The notes under the pieces were generated by a model. The model made no database searches and was not told the origin of the DNA. It saw nothing but the letters and a program-made list of their open reading frames with translations. Shown here piece after piece: positions 7,804 through 11,661 of a DNA stretch of 11,661 bases. Source of the stretch: JABMQB01 sp964575025 (lineage in GTDB: Bacteria; Bacteroidota; Bacteroidia; Bacteroidales; Prolixibacteraceae); the NCBI GenBank assembly GCA_964575025.1, contig CAZNPV010000067.1:1-11661 (forward strand), written 5' to 3'. The translations under genes were made by a program, and so were the position numbers. How positions within the stretch are numbered: the first letter of the stretch is position 1; each line of letters begins with the position of its first letter.

Positions 7804-8132
7804 TCAGCTGGGGTGAACATCCCTGCATCTTTTCCCGATGAATTCGGCGATGTGGACCGGGTTTGGGCTCCACAAACCATGTATGATGAAGAGGCCGGAA
7901 GATATATGATTTACTTTTCGATGAAAAAACGCGGCAATCATCCCGACATTATGCTTATGCAAATGGGGATTTCTCAGGCCTTGAATCGGTTCCGAGACAG
8001 TTGTTGTATAACCCGGACAATAATGCTTGCATTGATGGGGATATCATCAGGAAAGACAACAGGTATTATTTGTTTCATAAATCGGAAAGTGGTGCGTTGT
8101 CTTTTATAAAACAGACACTTTTAATCAGATGA
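7801..8132 (+). pseudogene. Frameshifted internal fragment of a GH43 glycosidase
   Basis: Remnant of a five-bladed-propeller GH43 enzyme (beta-xylosidase / alpha-L-arabinofuranosidase type). One frame reads GVNIPASFPDEFGDVDRVWA and then PQTMYD and GRYMIYFS, the WAP motif region of GH43. At about 7948-7950 similarity jumps to the next frame, YAYANGDFSGLES, and then CIDGDII with YYLFHKSESG, ending at TGA 8130-8132. A single missing base (...GAC AT[N] TAT GCT TAT...) explains the shift. About 110 residues remain out of roughly 300 or more. The Asp of the IDGD motif (codon 8034-8036) corresponds by family knowledge to the pKa-modulating Asp; the regions that would hold the N-terminal catalytic base and the downstream Glu acid are missing, as are start codon and signal peptide. 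It cannot encode an active enzyme. Its last bases overlap the next start codon (ATGA), probably by chance. Confidence 0.85.
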
Positions 8133-10918
8133 AGATTGGACACCTATCCATATTGATACTGGTTTTATGGGGAACAATCCCTTTCAAAAGCAAGGCACAG
8201 GATTGTTTATCTGCTGAGGTTACAAGTGCCAGTAACCAGCTGGTGGCACATCCGGTACCCGATCGGAGGATCCTTTATAATATCTCGGCAGAGGGAGAAT
8301 CCAGACCCCTAACCTGGGGGTTGGATCTGGCCTGGCTTTGGGATGTCAATATAAGGCGTGGTATTGCATTTATGGGAGCTGAAAGAGTGGATGTTGTGCG
8401 ATCATCATTCATGCCAACAGAACCCCTGAACAATGGCGAATTACACGGTGAAGCCCTGAATAATACAAATTTACGCATTGAGATTATCGGGAGATGGCTT
8501 CCTGAGAGTACCCGGGTTGTCCTCAACTGTGATCATCCGGACGTACATTCTTTTTTTGTTGGAGATGCTAAAAATTGGGCTGCATTAATTGATGTTACAG
8601 CAAGAATGCATCAGGAAGCTGGACGTATGGTTGTTTCCGTATCGCCATTTAACGAACCCGATTATGGCTGGGGGCAGGGTACCATCGACGACTTTTATGC
8701 TATTGCAGGAGAACTTCGGAAAAACACCCGTTTCGACGGTATTCGTATTTCTGGTGGAAATACACTTAATTGCGACCAGGCTTTGCCGTGGTACAATTTT
8801 CTTAAAAACAGGCTGGATGAAGGGAATACACATCAGCTTGCCGGAAGTTTCGACAGGTATGCTACTTTTTACGAAACGGTGAGAGCCAATGGTCATCACG
8901 CCACGAATGATGAGTTGCATAATGTTATGGAGGCCATGGTGGGTGTTGAATATGGCTTGCAAACGGGTATCTGGTGGGGTACTGCAGAGCTTGCACGGGG
9001 TGAATTTGTTAAAGCCAGTGATGGGGAAAGGCTTGGCTATGCAGAGCATCGGGATCACTGGACAGCTGCCTCGGTATACAGGAGCCCGGAAGGGAAAGTA
9101 CAAGCCTTCTGTGGTTCATCGGAAAGGCAGGCAGCCACAACGACCTATTTATACATATCAAAGGAAAGAGATGTTTTTTACGATGGGCACGGCCCTCAAC
9201 GTGAATACTTTTTAGAAATGCCGGGTGGCACAGGTTACCAACAGGGACAAACAAACGCTGAAAGAGTAATCAATATAACGTGGGGTGATGATATCCAGCC
9301 TGTTATTGACGGGAGCTATATTCTGGTTAACCGCAACAGTGGAAAAGTGATGGAAGTTTCCGGAGGATCTACAAATGCAGGGGCAAATATCCGGCAAGCC
9401 AATCATACGGGGGCTGCCAGTCAGCAATGGGAAGTTAAACCGGTTGATCCGCGAATTGGAGGTGATTTTAGTTATTATTCAATGAAGGCAGAAAATAGTG
9501 GGAAAGCGGCTGATGTTTACAACTGGTCTTTGGATAATGGCGGTAACATTGCAATATGGGATGATACAAAAGGCAGCAACCAGCAATGGTTTCTCGAATA
9601 CGCAGAAGATGGCTGGTTTTATATCCGAAGCAGATACAGTGCGCTTTGCCTGGATGTACAAAATGCAAGTACTGCCAGTGGAGCCACTATTGTTCAAGGG
9701 GGAAAAAATGGCGGTGAAAATCAGCAATGGCGTTTTATTCCCGTTGATGCTCCGGTTGAGTTTGATGCACCGGTTCCTCCGGCTGAATTGGTGGCTACGG
9801 CAAATGCTGTGTCGGTTCGGCTAGACTGGTCTGCCAGCCCCGGGGATGATGTTGCGGGATATACTGTCTTTCGTTCAGAATCTGAAGAAGGTCCCTATTA
9901 CACGATTGCACGGGACGTGAGATCTACTGCATTTATTGATAATACCTGTACAAGGGGTGGACCGTATTTTTACAAAATAAAAGCGGTTGACAACTCCCTG
10001 AACAGATCGGAATATTCAATCGGGGCAACGGCAACAACCTCCGGAGACAGTGCTCTTGTAGCCCGTTTCTCATTCGAAGGAAATATTCAGGACAGCTCAG
10101 TCAACTTAAACCACAGTGCATCGTACGGAAAGATAGCTTTCGATGAAGGTATGGTCGGAAATGAATGCCTGGCGCTGAATGGGGAGAACAGTTTCTTACA
10201 GCTTCCTTATCATTTGACAAATCAACAGGAAATGACCGTTACAGCATGGGTTTACTGGAATGGAGGCGCTCCCTGGCAACGCATATTTGATTTTGGCAAC
10301 AGCGAAACGGAATCCATGAATTTAACCCCCAAAATGCGTTTTGCAATTAAAAACGGGGGAAACGAACAACGCCTGAATGCTTCGGCATTGCCGGTGGGAG
10401 AGTGGTCCCATGTAGCAGTAACACTTGGGGCATCCGGTGCACGCATGTTTGTAAATGGAAATATAGTTGATGAATCTGAGAAAATTACAATAAGGCCAAT
10501 TGATTTTAATCCCCTGTTAAATTATGTCGGCCGTGGTCAAACCGCTGTTCCGTTTTTTGATGGATTGATCGATGATTTCAGAATTTACAATTATGAAGTA
10601 TCGGGCGAGGAAATCTTTGCCTTGTATGAGGATGTTCAAACTGATGCAGCTTTTGTAAAGGGAACCCGGGAAACAAAATTCAGTGTCTGGCCGGTTCCTG
10701 CACATAATGCATTAAAATTTAATTACGATTCTGATAATCAACTAAGTGATGCAAAGATAGGGCTATACAATGTTTACGGAAGACTACTGTTGCACCAAAA
10801 TATTAAAAATGGGCAGGAAGGAGAAATTAATGTCTCGGATATTCCGGCAGGAATTTATATGCTCAAACTTACAAACGGACAGGAGTTTGTAAGTAAAAAA
10901 GTTATTGTCAATCATTAA
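8129..10918 (+). CDS. Secreted clan GH-A-like glycosidase with ricin lectin, FN3, LamG-like and T9SS sorting domains
   Basis: Large modular enzyme of 929 residues, exported and probably anchored or released through the type IX secretion system. Signal peptide about 1-24. A TIM-barrel catalytic region follows (about 45-320) with likely acid/base Glu176 in SPFNEPDYG and a candidate nucleophile Glu268 in NVMEA; a beta-rich segment runs to about 390. A ricin-type beta-trefoil spans about 393-540 with three QxW motifs (QQW at 432-434, 485-487, 532-534), then a fibronectin III domain (about 546-636), a LamG/concanavalin-like domain (about 640-835) and a type A sorting domain (about 850-929, with WPVPAHN near the start and IPAGIYMLKL near the end). 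The NEP motif and domain style suggest GH30- or GH86-like clan GH-A enzymes, but I cannot assign a family or substrate. The start is set by the signal peptide; no clear Shine-Dalgarno is present. The frame is intact. Confidence 0.88.
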   Translation: MKIGHLSILILVLWGTIPFKSKAQDCLSAEVTSASNQLVAHPVPDRRILYNISAEGESRPLTWGLDLAWLWDVNIRRGIAFMGAERVDVVRSSFMPTEPLNNGELHGEALNNTNLRIEIIGRWLPESTRVVLNCDHPDVHSFFVGDAKNWAALIDVTARMHQEAGRMVVSVSPFNEPDYGWGQGTIDDFYAIAGELRKNTRFDGIRISGGNTLNCDQALPWYNFLKNRLDEGNTHQLAGSFDRYATFYETVRANGHHATNDELHNVMEAMVGVEYGLQTGIWWGTAELARGEFVKASDGERLGYAEHRDHWTAASVYRSPEGKVQAFCGSSERQAATTTYLYISKERDVFYDGHGPQREYFLEMPGGTGYQQGQTNAERVINITWGDDIQPVIDGSYILVNRNSGKVMEVSGGSTNAGANIRQANHTGAASQQWEVKPVDPRIGGDFSYYSMKAENSGKAADVYNWSLDNGGNIAIWDDTKGSNQQWFLEYAEDGWFYIRSRYSALCLDVQNASTASGATIVQGGKNGGENQQWRFIPVDAPVEFDAPVPPAELVATANAVSVRLDWSASPGDDVAGYTVFRSESEEGPYYTIARDVRSTAFIDNTCTRGGPYFYKIKAVDNSLNRSEYSIGATATTSGDSALVARFSFEGNIQDSSVNLNHSASYGKIAFDEGMVGNECLALNGENSFLQLPYHLTNQQEMTVTAWVYWNGGAPWQRIFDFGNSETESMNLTPKMRFAIKNGGNEQRLNASALPVGEWSHVAVTLGASGARMFVNGNIVDESEKITIRPIDFNPLLNYVGRGQTAVPFFDGLIDDFRIYNYEVSGEEIFALYEDVQTDAAFVKGTRETKFSVWPVPAHNALKFNYDSDNQLSDAKIGLYNVYGRLLLHQNIKNGQEGEINVSDIPAGIYMLKLTNGQEFVSKKVIVNH

Positions 10919-10931
10919 TAAAAAGGGGGAA

Positions 10932-11232
10932 ATGAGTATTACCGGAGGTGGATTTAAAATCATTCAGAATATTTTTATCACGATTTTAAGTGTACTTACT
11001 TTATCATCGTATGCTATTGAAAAGGAGACCATTGAGTGTTGGCGTGAATGGCCGTGTTGCCATCGAGGGTAGCGGGACTGTTGTAATGCCCTTTGGCTAA
11101 GGGTTTAAGCCTTTGACGGTTGCGGTTCGAAACGTGAACACAAGCGGATTTGAAATAAGCCTGAAAAGCGAAGAAGCTATCACAACGAACTTAACCGGCT
11201 TTTCCCCGGAGATATTAATTAAGGAAGAATAG
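10932..11232 (+). pseudogene. Decayed secreted-protein gene (signal peptide plus C-terminal remnant)
   Basis: An ATG at 10932 opens a frame with a convincing export signal (FKIIQNIFITILSVLTLSSY) that runs to TAG at 11070-11072 with an odd tail (CWREWPCCHRG). From about 11032 the next frame reads more naturally, LSVGVNGRVAIEGSGTVVMP. It is interrupted by TAA at 11098-11100, then continues in frame from 11101 as GFKPLTVAVRNVNTSGFEIS through FSPEILIKEE to TAG at 11230-11232. The simplest view is a secreted protein that lost its middle, acquired a frameshift near 11030 and a nonsense codon. The C-terminal part looks like a small beta-sandwich; I do not recognise its family. It follows the glycosidase stop by only 13 bp, so it was probably a co-transcribed gene. 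Alternative: the 46-residue frame 10932-11072 is a small real peptide, which I consider unlikely. Confidence 0.6.
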
Positions 11233-11512
11233 GTTTTCCCAACTTAATTAAATACCACATCTCTTTATGATTCGGATAAAACAAAATTTATTTCAATACG
11301 TAAGCGATTAAAATAGTAGTTTATCTATTCACATGTATTTCAATCAATCGGGTTGATAGAAACCATAAGAAAATTGATGTTATCGATCTTTGATAACACC
11401 TGACGAATTTGTGCCCATTGAAAAGCGAAAATGTGAACATTCAAGAACCATTAATAGCAGTAATTTTAAAAAAAATATTGAGAAAACTTTATTCATTTAA
11501 AACTAAACCATT
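11233..11512. promoter_or_regulatory. AT-rich intergenic region with inverted repeats upstream of a secreted-protein gene
   Basis: No coding frame of note is visible in this 280-bp gap, which is markedly AT-rich and presumably carries the promoter of the gene at 11513. It contains ATCAA-tcggg-TTGAT (11343-11357) and, 20 bp further on, a perfect 7-bp inverted repeat at 11378-11398. No convincing TTTG / TAnnTTTG pair could be placed. An A/T-rich leader (11461-11512) without a clear Shine-Dalgarno precedes the start codon, as is common in Bacteroidota. Confidence 0.45.
11378..11398. repeat. Perfect inverted repeat TGTTATC-N7-GATAACA
   Basis: Seven-base arms at 11378-11384 and 11392-11398 flank the centre GATCTTT. 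It is about 115 bp upstream of the start codon at 11513 and shares the TTATC...GATAA arms with the site at 4216-4233. It is a candidate operator; it could also be a hairpin, but no T-run follows that would make it a terminator. Confidence 0.5.
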
Positions 11513-11661
11513 ATGAAAAAAAATTTACTTTTTAGATTTTGGATAATGTTAATGTTTGTCAGCTTGCTAGGCTCTTCCGGGGCCTTTGGCCAGGCAACAT
11601 TAAAACATTCCTACACCTTTGAAGAAGGGACCTACGAGGGAACGACGATTTATGATCAGGC
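11513..11661 (+). CDS. Secreted protein, probably LamG/concanavalin-like at its N-terminus (cut off by window edge)
   Basis: Only the first 49 codons are present. They encode an export signal (MKKNLLFRFWIMLMFVSLLG followed by SSGAFGQ, cleavage likely near residue 26-27) and then ATLKHSYTFEEGTYEGTTIY. A Y-T/S-F-E-E/D-G stretch just after the signal is typical of the first strand of LamG/concanavalin-like jelly-roll domains in Bacteroidota carbohydrate-active proteins; the preceding glycosidase has a similar RFSFEGNIQD at the start of its LamG-like domain. The rest of the protein, and so its function, is outside the window. The 280-bp upstream gap with inverted repeats suggests its own promoter. 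Confidence 0.75.
   Translation, partial: MKKNLLFRFWIMLMFVSLLGSSGAFGQATLKHSYTFEEGTYEGTTIYDQ

Noticed and set aside
8129..8132. ATGA stop/start overlap as translational coupling between the GH43 frame and the glycosidase
   Set aside because: The upstream frame is a frameshifted fragment without a start, so coupling is not meaningful; the overlap is probably a junction accident.
8585..9103. 172-codon open frame on the minus strand inside the large glycosidase gene
   Set aside because: It lies wholly opposite a well-supported gene, has no recognisable domain or signal, and is the expected shadow of its codon pattern.
1..11661. CRISPR arrays, tRNA or rRNA genes, insertion sequences
   Set aside because: No regularly spaced repeats, no tRNA-like cloverleaf or rRNA segment, and no transposase-like frame were seen on either strand.

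Overview
This window most likely comes from a Bacteroidota chromosome, and polysaccharide-degrading Marinilabiliales/Prolixibacteraceae-type bacteria are a reasonable guess. The pointers are a hybrid two-component system (HTCS) regulator, a type IX secretion (T9SS) C-terminal sorting domain, several secreted glycosidases and the lack of clear Shine-Dalgarno sequences. The placement is inferred from gene content; the window holds no rRNA or tRNA.

Layout: (1) 44-4087, minus strand, a complete 1347-residue HTCS sensor-regulator with 14 propeller repeats, Y_Y_Y domain, membrane helix, histidine kinase, receiver and AraC-type DNA-binding domain. (2) 4088-4382, a divergent intergenic region with clustered AAGATA/TATCTT motifs and a TTATC/GATAA inverted repeat. 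(3) 4383-4955, a protein consisting only of a glycoside hydrolase family 2 (GH2) N-terminal sugar-binding domain. (4) 4956-5191, a small unassigned stretch with a short open frame and a perfect 15-bp palindrome. (5) 5192-7675, a complete secreted GH2 glycosidase, probably beta-galactosidase-like. (6) 7676-7800, a GC-rich hairpin repeat, followed at 7801-8132 by a frameshifted fragment of a GH43 enzyme. (7) 8129-10918, a large secreted clan GH-A-like glycosidase with ricin-type lectin, fibronectin III, LamG-like and T9SS sorting domains. (8) 10932-11232, the decayed remains of another secreted protein. (9) 11233-11512, an AT-rich gap with inverted repeats. (10) 11513 to the window edge, the start of a secreted protein that looks LamG-like.

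Taken together this is the regulatory end and part of the enzyme section of a polysaccharide utilization locus (PUL). The HTCS presumably senses an oligosaccharide in the periplasm and controls the divergent glycosidase genes. The GH2, GH43 and GH-A-type activities suggest a galactose- and/or arabinose/xylose-containing glycan, but the substrate cannot be read from sequence alone. No SusC/SusD pair lies in the window. The notable feature is decay: between intact genes lie two or three broken or truncated genes (GH2 N-terminal domain only, GH43 fragment, 10.9-11.2 kb remnant). A 14-bp direct repeat brackets the intact GH2 gene. I see no clear new defence or mobile system; the most interesting leads are the remodelled enzyme section and the shared intergenic inverted repeats.
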